Shown: positions 1 through 8,253, counted from the stretch's first letter. The stretch: DNA of 29,777 bases from CAYOKT01 sp964404605 (GCA_964404605.1 CAYOKT010000036.1:1-29777); one strand, 5' to 3'. Notes: generated by a model from the sequence alone, not told the origin. Translations and numbers: made by a program.

Positions 1-1798
1 TCAGCGTCGGTTCGAGCTGTTCCGTCCAGACCTCCCAGGTGTGCCCTCCCTCGACCTCGCGATAGACGACCATGCCCCCCGCCTCCCTCACCCGGTCACG
101 GAATGCCCGGTTCACCGCGAGCCACTTGTCCTCCCGTCCGACAACCACGCGCAGGGGCAATTCCCGGGCGATCTCGGGGAGTGTCTCCACGAGGTGCACG
201 GCGGAGTGGACCCGCCACCCGCCCTCGTTTTCCTGCTCCGGTCCGAGGAGGCGGACCAGGGCGGGGTGGTCCGCCGCCGCGGGCAGATCGAGCACGCCGG
301 AGAGCGAAGCCGCGGCCTCGAACACCCCCGGATTGCGCAGGGCGAGGGTCACGGCGCCGTGCCCGCCCATCGACAGCCCGGCGATGCCGCGCCGGTCGCT
401 GACCGGAAGGCGGAGCGCGACATCGGGAATCAGCTCCTCGAGGATGTACCCCTCGATCTGGTTCTCCGGCACCCGGTCGCTGTCGAGGTACCAGCCCTGG
501 GGATCGCCGTCCGGGGTGATGATGACGACCCGCAGGCGGGCGGCGAGGCGCTGGAGTTCACGGTGGGCATGTTGCGGCCAGTCGAGCCGGCTCCCCCCGG
601 CGCCGTGCAGCAGGTAGATCACCGGCAGGGTCTCCCCCGCCGGAACCCGCGGAACGAAGGCGAAGTAACGAGTCAATTTTCCCCGCAGGCGCGACGGGAG
701 GTCATAGCTCAACACGGCGGCGTAATTCGTGTCGGCGGGCAGCAGGGTGAAACGACGCTCGAGGCTCTGGGTCAGTTGGTCGGCCAGGTAACGGGCGCCG
801 AGGCGGGAGAAGTGGATGCCGTCCCCGAGCCGCATCAGGCCGACATGCCCGCCGTAGTCGATCGCCGGCAGGTAGTTCCCCTCCCCGTCCGAGGAGATGT
901 CCCACAGGGGCAGGAACTCCGCGAGGGCGGCGCGGGCATTCTCCCCGGTGACCCGGTTCAGCCGGCGCATCTTGTCGTTGAAGGCCTTGCTGCGCATCAC
1001 CGGCATCCCGAGGATGACGACCTCCGCGCCCCCCTCCCTCATCCGCTCCACCACCGCGCGGATCCTGCGGCCGTACTCCTCGTCCCACCGGCGGGAGTCG
1101 AAATAGACCGGCAGGCGTCCGTCCACCTGCAAATCCTGCGCGTCGTTCCCGCCGAACTGGCCGATGACGAGGTCGGGCTGGAACTCCCAGACCAGCCGCG
1201 AGATCTGCTCCTCCCAGTCGAACAGGTGGGGCACCGCGAGGCCGGTCCCCAGCTTGCCGAAGCGGAGCACCTCGACACCTCGATAGCCCTCCAGCGTTCG
1301 CTCGAGTTCAGCGCCGAGGTAGTACTGGATGGAGGAAGCCCCGACGAGCAGGACGCGCCGCGGGCGCAACGCATCCGGCGGCCTGCGCCAGGGGAACGGC
1401 CGGGCACGGGCGGCGGCGACCCCCCCGCCTTCCGCCGGCGAAGCCCGCCTCTCCCGGGAAGCCGTGCGCTCCCCCGGCGAAACATCCCCGGCCGCCCGGC
1501 CTACGGTTCTCAGCAGGGGCGGCATCCGGTAGAGGGCGAGGACACGGTTTCGCATCCCGCGCTGCAGCCGCCCGAGGACCAGGCGGCCGGACAGGTCCGC
1601 GACCGGCTTGACCGCGGAGGTGAGAACACCGTGGGCGATGGGAGAACGCGAATGGGCGAGCCAGGCATCCAATAGATCCGCCTCCGCCAGGAAGATGAAC
1701 AGCGCCATGCACCAGACGGCGGAGAGCACCTTCCACGGCGGGGCGACACTCCGCGGAACGAGGGAAACCGGCCGGTACTTGTTCGTGAAACGTGCCAT
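1..1798 (-). CDS. Membrane-anchored SGNH (DUF459-like) hydrolase fused to esterase-D/Ag85-like hydrolase, 3' end cut by window edge
   Basis: Reading the minus strand from an ATG at 1798 gives 599 codons with no stop before the window edge. A GGGGACAGG purine run sits just upstream, and the MBOAT stop is 11 bases away. Residues about 24-40 form one hydrophobic segment, so the protein is probably anchored with its domains outside the membrane. A basic, Pro/Ala-rich linker follows. The first domain (about 147-345) is SGNH-like: block I GASS (153-156), GGND (216-219) and the D326-x-x-H329 dyad within DGIHFSRLG. The second domain (about 385-595) is an alpha/beta hydrolase of the esterase D/antigen 85 type: LLHGAGG (396-402), nucleophile Ser476 in GLSMGG, Asp557 in GREDKW, and His586 in GGHTWEVW. 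The usual Asp of GDS(L) is Ala154. Pairing with an MBOAT suggests transfer to, or removal of acyl groups from, a cell-surface glycan; that role is inferred. The fold looks complete, so the stop is probably just outside the window. Confidence 0.85.
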   Translation of the reverse strand, partial: MARFTNKYRPVSLVPRSVAPPWKVLSAVWCMALFIFLAEADLLDAWLAHSRSPIAHGVLTSAVKPVADLSGRLVLGRLQRGMRNRVLALYRMPPLLRTVGRAAGDVSPGERTASRERRASPAEGGGVAAARARPFPWRRPPDALRPRRVLLVGASSIQYYLGAELERTLEGYRGVEVLRFGKLGTGLAVPHLFDWEEQISRLVWEFQPDLVIGQFGGNDAQDLQVDGRLPVYFDSRRWDEEYGRRIRAVVERMREGGAEVVILGMPVMRSKAFNDKMRRLNRVTGENARAALAEFLPLWDISSDGEGNYLPAIDYGGHVGLMRLGDGIHFSRLGARYLADQLTQSLERRFTLLPADTNYAAVLSYDLPSRLRGKLTRYFAFVPRVPAGETLPVIYLLHGAGGSRLDWPQHAHRELQRLAARLRVVIITPDGDPQGWYLDSDRVPENQIEGYILEELIPDVALRLPVSDRRGIAGLSMGGHGAVTLALRNPGVFEAAASLSGVLDLPAAADHPALVRLLGPEQENEGGWRVHSAVHLVETLPEIARELPLRVVVGREDKWLAVNRAFRDRVREAGGMVVYREVEGGHTWEVWTEQLEPTL

Positions 1799-1809
1799 CC
1801 TGTCCCCGC

Positions 1810-3246
1810 TCAGAACTGGAAGTAGATGTAGGGGGCGACATCCCCCGGCTTGAGGAGCAGGAGCAACACCCCGATCCCTCCCCAGACCAGCGGGCGGAGC
1901 AGCCAGGGGATACGTTCGTGCAGCCGCTCGAAGGTTTTCCGCCAGTGGTGCCCGTAGAAGTTCATCGCCAGGCCGAGGAGGATGATCCCGATGACGATCG
2001 GCTCGATGCCCCGCCCGCGAATGGTGAAATCGAGCAGGCGGCCGGCATAGGCGCTCACCGTCTGCAAGTCCGCCGCCCGGAAGAAGAGCCTGGCGAAGAC
2101 ACAGAGGTGGAAGGTGATCAGCCAGCCGGCCACGAGACCCGTCCCGGTGGGCGGCGGCAGGGCCTTTCCCTTTCCCAGCACGGAACGGCGGAAATCGATC
2201 CACGCCTTGTAGATCACCATCGCCGCGCCGTGCACGGCGCCCCAGAGGATGAACTTCCAGTGAGCGCCGTGCCACAGACCCCCGATGAGCATCGTGACGA
2301 GAATGTTGAAGTAGATGCGCAGCTTCGGCACCCGCGACCCGCCGAGGGGAAAGTAGATGTAGTCGCGCAGCCAGTAGGAAAAGGACATGTGCCACCGCCG
2401 CCAGAACTCGCCGATGTTCGCCGCCGCGTAGGGCCGGTTGAAGTTCTCCGGCAGGTGAATGCCGAGGAGCAGCGCGATCCCGATGGCGATGTCGGTGTAG
2501 CCGCTGAAATCGAAGTAGATCTGCATCGTGTAGCCGTACAGCCCGACCAGCAGCTCGAGCGAGGAGTAGTTCTCCGGCGCGATGAAAGCGTCATCCACGA
2601 GGTGGGTGGCGAGGAGCGTCGAGAGGACCACCTTCTTGAACAGGCCCGAGGCGATCAACCCGATGGCCCGGTTGACCTCCGGCACCTTCTCCGGCGGGCC
2701 GGCGATCAACTGCGGCATCAGGTCGCTGGAGCGGCAGATCGGCCCGATGACGAGCTGGGGGAAGAAGGAGACGAAAAGGAGGAAATCCAGCAGCGTCGGG
2801 GCTTTCCACCCATGCCCGCGGTAGAGATCGATGCTGTAGGCCATGCTCTGGAAGGTGTAGAAGGAGATACCGATGGGCAGCAGGACCTCGAGGATGGGGA
2901 TCGGCGAGGCGAGCCCGGCGAACTCAAGCAGCGAGGCGAAGGATTCACGGAAGAAGTTGTAGTACTTGAAGAACCCGAGCAGGGCGACATTCACGCTGAT
3001 GCTGAGACCGAGCCACGCCTTCCGCGCCCCCGGCCTCTTCGCCCTCGTGATCCCCTCCCCGGCGATGTAATCGACCAGCGAGGAGAAGACGATCAGGCTG
3101 AGCAGCTTCCAGTGCCAGGAGGCGTAGAAGGAATAACTGGCGATGAGGAGAAACAGCTTCCAGAGAACGGTCCGGCGGCGCAGGGCCCACGCGATGGTGA
3201 GCGAAAGGAGGAAAAACACCGCGAATTGTGGCGTGGGGAACTGCAT
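1810..3246 (-). CDS. MBOAT-family membrane O-acyltransferase (AlgI/DltB/PatA-like)
   Basis: This 478-residue polytopic protein has about ten or more hydrophobic segments spread along its length. The MBOAT core is clear: PENFNRPY (266-273), FWRRWHMSFSYWLRDYIYFP (281-300) and the GGLWHGAHW motif, whose His326 or His329 supplies the invariant membrane histidine. Members move acyl groups, usually acetyl, across the membrane to extracellular alginate, teichoic acid or peptidoglycan through an SGNH partner. The next gene downstream encodes such a partner after an 11-base gap, so the two are very likely one operon and one pathway. The start at MQFPTPQF matches the usual family N-terminus, although no strong Shine-Dalgarno is visible upstream. 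Length (about 460-500 aa) is normal. The acceptor glycan cannot be read from sequence; peptidoglycan or an exopolysaccharide are both possible. Confidence 0.92.
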   Translation of the reverse strand: MQFPTPQFAVFFLLSLTIAWALRRRTVLWKLFLLIASYSFYASWHWKLLSLIVFSSLVDYIAGEGITRAKRPGARKAWLGLSISVNVALLGFFKYYNFFRESFASLLEFAGLASPIPILEVLLPIGISFYTFQSMAYSIDLYRGHGWKAPTLLDFLLFVSFFPQLVIGPICRSSDLMPQLIAGPPEKVPEVNRAIGLIASGLFKKVVLSTLLATHLVDDAFIAPENYSSLELLVGLYGYTMQIYFDFSGYTDIAIGIALLLGIHLPENFNRPYAAANIGEFWRRWHMSFSYWLRDYIYFPLGGSRVPKLRIYFNILVTMLIGGLWHGAHWKFILWGAVHGAAMVIYKAWIDFRRSVLGKGKALPPPTGTGLVAGWLITFHLCVFARLFFRAADLQTVSAYAGRLLDFTIRGRGIEPIVIGIILLGLAMNFYGHHWRKTFERLHERIPWLLRPLVWGGIGVLLLLLKPGDVAPYIYFQF

Positions 3247-3377
3247 CAGCGGCCGAATTCGGTTGATTCATCCATCATCCGCCGCCCGCGGGAACCGGGG
3301 GAGGGCGACTTCACCGGCCCGCGTCCCGGAGAGCGGCAGGCGGTCGGAAAAGGCGCACCGCGGGCCTCACCGGCGGA

Positions 3378-6047
3378 TCACTCATCCTCTTCCGTAACCC
3401 CGGCGCCCTCCTCCGAACCGACCTCCGGGGGCGGCGGATAGCGTTTCTGCAGGTCGGCGAGGAAGCGCAGGGCTTCGAGAGGGGTCATGTTGTTCACATC
3501 CGTGCCGGCGATCTCATCGCGCAGGGCCCGCTCCTCGACGGTGAAGAGGGTGAGCTGAAACGGGTCGTGGACCGGCGGCGGCAGGCGTCGCGCGCCGGAC
3601 GCCTTCGCCAGCCTCGGGACATGCTCCTCGGTGAACTCGGAGGCCTCCAGCGTGCCCAGCACCTCCCCGGCCCGCTCGATCACCTGCTGCGGCACTCCCG
3701 CCAGGCGGGCCACCTGGATGCCGTAACTCGCCCCGCTGGCTCCGGGCTTCACCTTGCGCAGGAAGATGATCCGGTCGCCCCACTCCTTGACCTCGACATG
3801 CAGGTTGAAGACCCGGGGCAGCGATTCCTCGAGGGTCGTCAGCTCGTGGTAATGGGTGGCGAAGAGGGTTTTCGGCCGCGCGCCGCCCGGGAAATCATGG
3901 AGGTATTCGACCATCGCCCAGGCGAGGCTGAGGCCGTCGAAGGTGCTCGTCCCGCGCCCGATCTCGTCGAGCAGCACGAGGCTGCGCCCGGTGGCATTGT
4001 GCAGGATGTTCGCCGCCTCGTGCATCTCCACGAGGAAGGTGGACTCCCCCGCCGCAAGGTTGTCCGACGCCCCGACACGGGTGAAGATGCGGTCGGTGAC
4101 CGGGATGCGCGCCACCTCGGCGGGGACGAAGAGCCCCACCTGCGCCATGAGGACGATCAGCCCCACCTGGCGCAGGTAGGTGGACTTGCCGCCCATGTTC
4201 GGCCCGGTGACGAGGGCGATCTGGCGGTCCCCCTCCATCTCGAGGTCGTTGGGGACGAAGCTCTCCCCCGGCGGGAGAAGGTTCTCGACCACGGGATGCC
4301 GGCTGCGGACCAGCCGCAGCGGCCCCTCTTCGGCCACGACCGGCCGGTGGTAGCCCTGCTGCACCGCGAGCTCCGCCGCCGAGGCGTACACATCCAGCTC
4401 CGCCAGCAGGCGCGCGTTCGCCTGGATCCGCGAGGCCTCCTCGGTGACACGCCGGCGCAGCTCCTCGAACAGGTTCCTCTCGATCTCGAGGGACTGCTCC
4501 TCGGCGTTCAGAATCTTCTCCTCCCACTCCTTCAGCTCGGGGGTGATGTATCGTTCCGCGTTGACCAGCGTCTGCTTGCGGATGTACTCCTCCGGCACCT
4601 TGTCCAGGTTCGGCTTGGTGACTTCGATGTAATACCCGAACACCTTGTTGTAGCCGATCGTGAGGCTGCTGATCCCGGTCGACGCGCGCTCCTCCTCCTG
4701 CCGGGTGAGGATGTACTCCTTGCCGCCGCGGGCCACGGAGCGCAGCTCGTCGAGGGTCGGGTCGTACCCCTCCCGGATCGCGCCGCCGTGAAGCAGGGTG
4801 GCCGGGGGCTCCTCGACGAGGGCCTCGCGCAGGTGGCCGACGAGCTCCTCCAACGGGTCGAGGGAAGCGGCGATCGCCGCGAGACGGTCGGAAGCGGCCT
4901 CCTCCAACATTCCGGCGAAGGCCGGGATGCGCGCGAGGGTGTCCCGCAACCCGCCCGCATCACGGGGAGTGCCGCGCCCGGCGGCGAGGCGCGCGGTCAA
5001 CCGTTCGAGGTCCGAGAGACTTCGCAGCCGTTCACGCAGGCCGGCGCGGAGTTCGGCCTTGCCGATCAGCTCCTCGACGGCGTCCAGGCGGCGTTCGATC
5101 TCGGGGATTTCGAGCGAGGGGCGCAGGAGACGCTGCAGGAACAGGCGCCTGCCGAACGGGGTGACCGTCCGGTCGAGATGAAACAGCAGGGTGCCTCGGC
5201 GGTCCCCGCCCCACAGCGGCTCCACCAGCTCCAGGTTGCGCCGGGTGGGAGCGTCCAGCAGCAGGTACTTCTCCGTCGGCAGGCGGCTGATGCCGCGGAT
5301 GTGATCCGCCTTGCCGCAGAGGTTCTCCCGCACGTAGTGCACCGCCGCGCCCGCCGCGCGAAGGGCGATTTCATCCTCCTCGATGCCGAAGCCCTTCAGG
5401 GTCTGGACCTGGAAATGCGCGATCAGGGTATCCCGCGCGAACTGCTGCTCGAACACCCACGGGGGCAACCGGGTCATCATCGCGCCGCCGGTCCCCGCGG
5501 CGGCGAGCCGGTCGCGCTGGTCCTCCGGGAGCAGGATCTCGGCGGGGCGGATCAGGTCCAGGCGGTCGGCGATCTCCCCGGCGGGCAGCGAGGCGACGGC
5601 GAATTCGCCGGTGGTGACATCGCACACCGCCAGCCCCGCCTCCTCCCCGTGGAACAGCACCGCCGCGAGGTACTGGTTGCGCCCGCTCTCCAGCGCCTCC
5701 TCGCTCAGGTTGGTCCCGGCGGTGACGATGCGGACGATGTCACGCTTGACCAGCCCCTTCGCCTTCTTCGGGTCCTCCACCTGGTCGACGACGACCACCC
5801 GCTTGCCGGCGCGGGTCATCTTCGCGAGGTAGGCCTCGAGCTGGTGGTGGGGAAACCCGGCGAGGGGTACCACGGAGGCCTCCCCCTTGCCGTGCGACCG
5901 TTTCGTCAGGGTGATGCCGAGGATCTCATGGGCCATGACGGCGTCTTCGTGGAACATCTCGAAGAAGTCGCCCATGCGAAAGAAGATGACTTCCTCGGGA
6001 TACCGCTGCTTGATGCGGTGATACTGTTCCATCATCGGTGTCGCCAT
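3378..6047 (-). CDS. mutS: DNA mismatch repair protein MutS
   Basis: This 889-residue protein recognises mismatched or looped DNA and starts methyl-independent or MutH-dependent repair together with MutL. The mismatch-wedge motif is GDFFEMF (26-32), with the Phe-x-Glu as F28-F29-E30, in domain I. The connector, core and clamp domains follow; KPNLDKVPEEYIRKQTL lies in the core/clamp region near residue 478. The ATPase domain has Walker A GPNMGGKST (615-623), a Walker B with LLDEIGRGTSTFDG, and the TLFATHYHEL His switch. Length is normal for MutS1 (about 850-900). I chose the ATG at 6047 because homology begins at MEQYHRIKQRYPEEV; the frame stays open 117 codons further upstream, but that stretch is Arg/Pro-rich and unlike MutS. 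The gene stands alone, divergent from citrate synthase. No mutL is in the window. Confidence 0.96.
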   Translation of the reverse strand: MATPMMEQYHRIKQRYPEEVIFFRMGDFFEMFHEDAVMAHEILGITLTKRSHGKGEASVVPLAGFPHHQLEAYLAKMTRAGKRVVVVDQVEDPKKAKGLVKRDIVRIVTAGTNLSEEALESGRNQYLAAVLFHGEEAGLAVCDVTTGEFAVASLPAGEIADRLDLIRPAEILLPEDQRDRLAAAGTGGAMMTRLPPWVFEQQFARDTLIAHFQVQTLKGFGIEEDEIALRAAGAAVHYVRENLCGKADHIRGISRLPTEKYLLLDAPTRRNLELVEPLWGGDRRGTLLFHLDRTVTPFGRRLFLQRLLRPSLEIPEIERRLDAVEELIGKAELRAGLRERLRSLSDLERLTARLAAGRGTPRDAGGLRDTLARIPAFAGMLEEAASDRLAAIAASLDPLEELVGHLREALVEEPPATLLHGGAIREGYDPTLDELRSVARGGKEYILTRQEEERASTGISSLTIGYNKVFGYYIEVTKPNLDKVPEEYIRKQTLVNAERYITPELKEWEEKILNAEEQSLEIERNLFEELRRRVTEEASRIQANARLLAELDVYASAAELAVQQGYHRPVVAEEGPLRLVRSRHPVVENLLPPGESFVPNDLEMEGDRQIALVTGPNMGGKSTYLRQVGLIVLMAQVGLFVPAEVARIPVTDRIFTRVGASDNLAAGESTFLVEMHEAANILHNATGRSLVLLDEIGRGTSTFDGLSLAWAMVEYLHDFPGGARPKTLFATHYHELTTLEESLPRVFNLHVEVKEWGDRIIFLRKVKPGASGASYGIQVARLAGVPQQVIERAGEVLGTLEASEFTEEHVPRLAKASGARRLPPPVHDPFQLTLFTVEERALRDEIAGTDVNNMTPLEALRFLADLQKRYPPPPEVGSEEGAGVTEEDE

Positions 6048-6171
6048 GGGACCCTGCAACTCCTCGCGGGATGGGAGGTTATCGTCCGGATCGTTGGGGA
6101 ATATAGGGTCAGGGAGACACCGGCGGCGACCCGCCCCGGCCTTCACCCGCCGGCGGCGGGAGGAGGCTCGC

Positions 6172-6200
6172 TTGACTCCTCCCGGCGCCCTTGATATCTT
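6172..6200 (+). promoter_or_regulatory. Sigma70-like promoter for citrate synthase
   Basis: TTGACT (6172-6177) and TATCTT (6195-6200) are separated by exactly 17 bases. They match the -35 (5 of 6) and -10 (4 of 6) consensus hexamers. Transcription would begin near 6207, leaving an untranslated leader of about 230 bases before the citrate synthase ATG. The call rests on consensus and spacing only. Confidence 0.55.
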
Positions 6201-6327
6201 GTGACGTCTTTGTTCTCTTTCGCACAAGCACCGGCGTCCGAAGGCTCGGTCGATCCGGGGTCGAGGCCGCCGGCGAATCGGCGGGGTTTCACGATAGAGT
6301 GCCCTTGTGCAGGTGTTCCGGCTTCCT

Positions 6328-6344
6328 GCCGGGAATTTCCCGGC
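6328..6344. promoter_or_regulatory. Perfect 17-bp palindrome in the citrate synthase leader
   Basis: GCCGGGAA-T-TTCCCGGC is an eight-base perfect inverted repeat around one central base. The centre is too small for a full hairpin loop, so a dimeric DNA-binding protein site is as likely as an RNA stem. It lies about 120 bases downstream of the predicted start of transcription. A second pairing, GCACAAG (6222-6228) with CTTGTGC (6304-6310), also lies in this leader. Function is unknown. Confidence 0.4.
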
Positions 6345-6439
6345 CCCCCCGCCGGAGAACGAGCATCTATTTACTCTTTTTTTCACAAACTCATTCATCT
6401 CGAAGAGATTTCAGCCACTTCCACACTGGGAGGCGCACC

Positions 6440-7747
6440 ATGTCCGTATTGTTTCAACGTATGAGCGAGCTCGTTCCGCAGTGGCGCAAGGAACGTGCGG
6501 AAATTCTCAAGACCTACGGCAAGGAGGTCCTTTCCGAGGTCACTGTGACACAAGCCTACGGCGGGATGCGCGGGGTCAAGGGGATGATCTGCGAGACCTC
6601 GCTCGTCGAACCGGACAAGGGCCTGATCATCCGGGGACACCCCCTGCTGGAGATCAAGCACCTGTGGCCGGAGGAGACCTTCTACCTGCTTCTGACCGGC
6701 GAGATTCCCGACGAGGCGACGAAGGCGGAGCTCATCGCCGACTTCGACAGGCGGGCGCATGTCCCGGATTACGTCTGGGATGTTCTCTACTCGATGCCCG
6801 AGGATTCCCACCCGATGGCGATGCTGGACACCGCTATCCTGGTGATGGAGAAGGAGAGCGTCTTCCGCAAGTACTATGAAGAGGGGATGACGAAGGACCA
6901 GTACTGGGTCGCCACCCTCGAGGACGCCCTGCAGCTTCTCGCCAAGCTGCCGTCCATCGCCGCCGGTGTCTACCGCATCCGTTACAAGAAGGGCGACCTG
7001 ATCCCCTGGACGAACGGGCTGGACTGGGGCGCCAACTACGCCAACATGCTCGGCATCCCCGACCCCGACGGCAGTTTCGCGAAGCTGATGCGGCTGTACC
7101 TCACCTTCCACAGCGACCACGAGGGCGGCAATGTCAGCGCGAACACCTGCCACACGGTCGGCTCGGCGCTCTCGGACGCCTACTACGCCGTCTCGGCGGG
7201 CCTGAACGGCCTCGCCGGTCCGCTGCACGGCCTCGCGAACCAGGAGTGCCTGAACTGGATCCTCGAGACGATGGACCGTTTCGGCGGGGTTCCTTCGGAA
7301 GAAGAGATCCGCAACTTCGCCTTCGAGACGCTGCGCAGCGGCAAGGTGATCCCGGGGTACGGCCATGCGGTGCTGCGGGTGACCGATCCGCGCTACACCG
7401 GCTTCCTCGAGTTCGGCATGGAGCACTTCCCGGACGACCCGGTGTTCGCCACCGTGAAACGCGTCTTCGACGTGGTCCCGAACGTGCTCAAGGAGTTCAG
7501 CGAGGAGCGGGTGAAGGCGGGCAAGAACCCGATCGCGAACATCTGGCCGAACGTGGACGCCGGTTCCGGCTCCCTGCTCCACCACTACGGGCTGCGTGAG
7601 TTCCAGTACTACACGGTCCTCTTCAGCGTCAGCCGTTCGATGGGCATGCTGTCTCAGCTCGTCTGGAACCGCGCCGTCGGCACGGCGATCACGCGGCCGA
7701 AGTCGATCGGCTCGAAGTACATCAAGGATACGTTCGGCAAGAAGTGA
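6440..7747 (+). CDS. gltA: Citrate synthase, eukaryotic (mitochondrial)-type
   Basis: This 435-residue enzyme condenses acetyl-CoA with oxaloacetate to citrate, the entry step of the TCA cycle. The catalytic triad is visible: His263 in GLAGPLHGLANQE, His309 in IPGYGHAVLR, and Asp373 in WPNVDAGSG. Long stretches such as YGGMRGVKG, LTFHSDHEGGNVSA and YYTVLFSVSRSMG match the mitochondrial-type family rather than the usual hexameric bacterial GltA or the short Gram-positive type. The ATG at 6440 is preceded by GGGAGG (6428-6433) at a 6-base spacing and begins the homologous region; the frame is open further upstream, but that part is the leader. The gene is monocistronic, with its own promoter and terminator. 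Similar enzymes are known from Geobacteraceae and some other bacteria. Confidence 0.95.
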   Translation: MSVLFQRMSELVPQWRKERAEILKTYGKEVLSEVTVTQAYGGMRGVKGMICETSLVEPDKGLIIRGHPLLEIKHLWPEETFYLLLTGEIPDEATKAELIADFDRRAHVPDYVWDVLYSMPEDSHPMAMLDTAILVMEKESVFRKYYEEGMTKDQYWVATLEDALQLLAKLPSIAAGVYRIRYKKGDLIPWTNGLDWGANYANMLGIPDPDGSFAKLMRLYLTFHSDHEGGNVSANTCHTVGSALSDAYYAVSAGLNGLAGPLHGLANQECLNWILETMDRFGGVPSEEEIRNFAFETLRSGKVIPGYGHAVLRVTDPRYTGFLEFGMEHFPDDPVFATVKRVFDVVPNVLKEFSEERVKAGKNPIANIWPNVDAGSGSLLHHYGLREFQYYTVLFSVSRSMGMLSQLVWNRAVGTAITRPKSIGSKYIKDTFGKK

Positions 7748-7812
7748 CCGTTCGGAGGATCGGCCGCAGAGGCACAGGCGGCGGACATCGATCCGAAAGA
7801 AGTCAAGCATGG

Positions 7813-7840
7813 GCGGGTCGCGGAGGTTTCCGCGGCCCGC
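7813..7840 (+). terminator. Intrinsic terminator of citrate synthase
   Basis: A 12-bp stem (7813-7824 with 7829-7840, one G-U pair) closes a GGTT loop. It is followed by TCGTCTCTCTTC, a pyrimidine-rich tail. It lies 65 bases after the citrate synthase stop. Confidence 0.75.
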
Positions 7841-7983
7841 TCGTCTCTCTTCACCCCGCCGTATCCTATGCCGGTGCTAAGAAACAACTTCCTGATCGAG
7901 AACACTTTGCATGAGTTGCACGTGGTGCGATGCCTTGGTTCCCAGGGAGGCAGTCCTGCCTTCGCACCGCTTCGGCGTGGCAG

Positions 7984-8016
7984 GCGCTCCCGGGTTACTC
8001 GCTCAGCGCTCCCGGG
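7984..8016. repeat. Direct repeat of GCGCTCCCGGG
   Basis: The 11-mer GCGCTCCCGGG occurs at 7984-7994 and again at 8006-8016, a 22-base period. It directly follows a CCTGCC...GGCAGG hairpin and precedes the inverted-repeat element. It may be part of a larger degenerate dispersed repeat. Confidence 0.6.
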
Positions 8017-8044
8017 CTGTCTAATACTCGTAAAACGCTGAATG

Positions 8045-8159
8045 TGTCACCCTGACCCGTCCCGACACTTCGGGACGAGGGAAGGGTCTCGAAACGCTGC
8101 GCTTCCGCTGGATACGAACCAGTTCGTTTCGAGATCCTTCACTTGAATTCAGGATGACA
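8045..8159. repeat. 115-bp MITE-like inverted-repeat element
   Basis: The ends are inverted copies of each other with one mismatch: TGTCACCCTGA (8045-8055) and TCAGGATGACA (8149-8159). Inside are a second inverted pair, TCTCGAAACG and CGTTTCGAGA, and a perfect hairpin GTCCCGA-CACT-TCGGGAC (8059-8076). It has no coding capacity. TGTCAYCCTGA-ended palindromic elements are common as dispersed repeats in many bacterial genomes, which supports a non-autonomous mobile or REP-like element. I could not see a clear target-site duplication. Confidence 0.65.
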
Positions 8160-8253
8160 ATCTCTACAGGGACATGGTTCGCCGTGCCCGTATTCCTGCA
8201 GGGCCACCCTCCCGCTCGTTTCTCTGCGCCCCGCCGCGCACGCCGGAAAGACA

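Larger units (their letters stand above)
6048..6439. other. Divergent intergenic region between mutS and citrate synthase
   Basis: These 392 bases hold no convincing gene. They contain the citrate synthase promoter (6172-6200), a leader of about 230 bases with several inverted repeats, and an AT-rich tract (6367-6400) just before the citrate synthase ribosome-binding site. On the minus strand a TATATT (6100-6105) could be a mutS -10 element, but I found no matching -35. Confidence 0.7.

Noticed and set aside
6100..6105. mutS -10 element TATATT
   Set aside because: No -35 hexamer lies at 16-18 bases upstream and the sequence there is GC-rich, so a promoter call is not supported.
1792..6194. 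Very long open frames on the plus strand opposite the MBOAT gene and mutS
   Set aside because: They are Arg/Pro/Asp/Gly-rich without recognisable domains and lie exactly antisense to clear genes. GC-rich coding DNA commonly leaves the antisense frame open.
6048..6398. Upstream extension of the mutS frame by 117 codons
   Set aside because: The extension is Arg/Pro-rich, does not resemble MutS and would cover the divergent citrate synthase promoter; homology starts at the ATG at 6047.
6191..6439. Upstream extension of the citrate synthase frame and an overlapping short frame at 6201-6464
   Set aside because: A strong GGGAGG site precedes the ATG at 6440 where homology starts; the upstream part matches no citrate synthase and is better read as leader.
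7984..8016. Start of a CRISPR array
   Set aside because: Only two 11-base copies exist, without spacers of regular length or cas genes.
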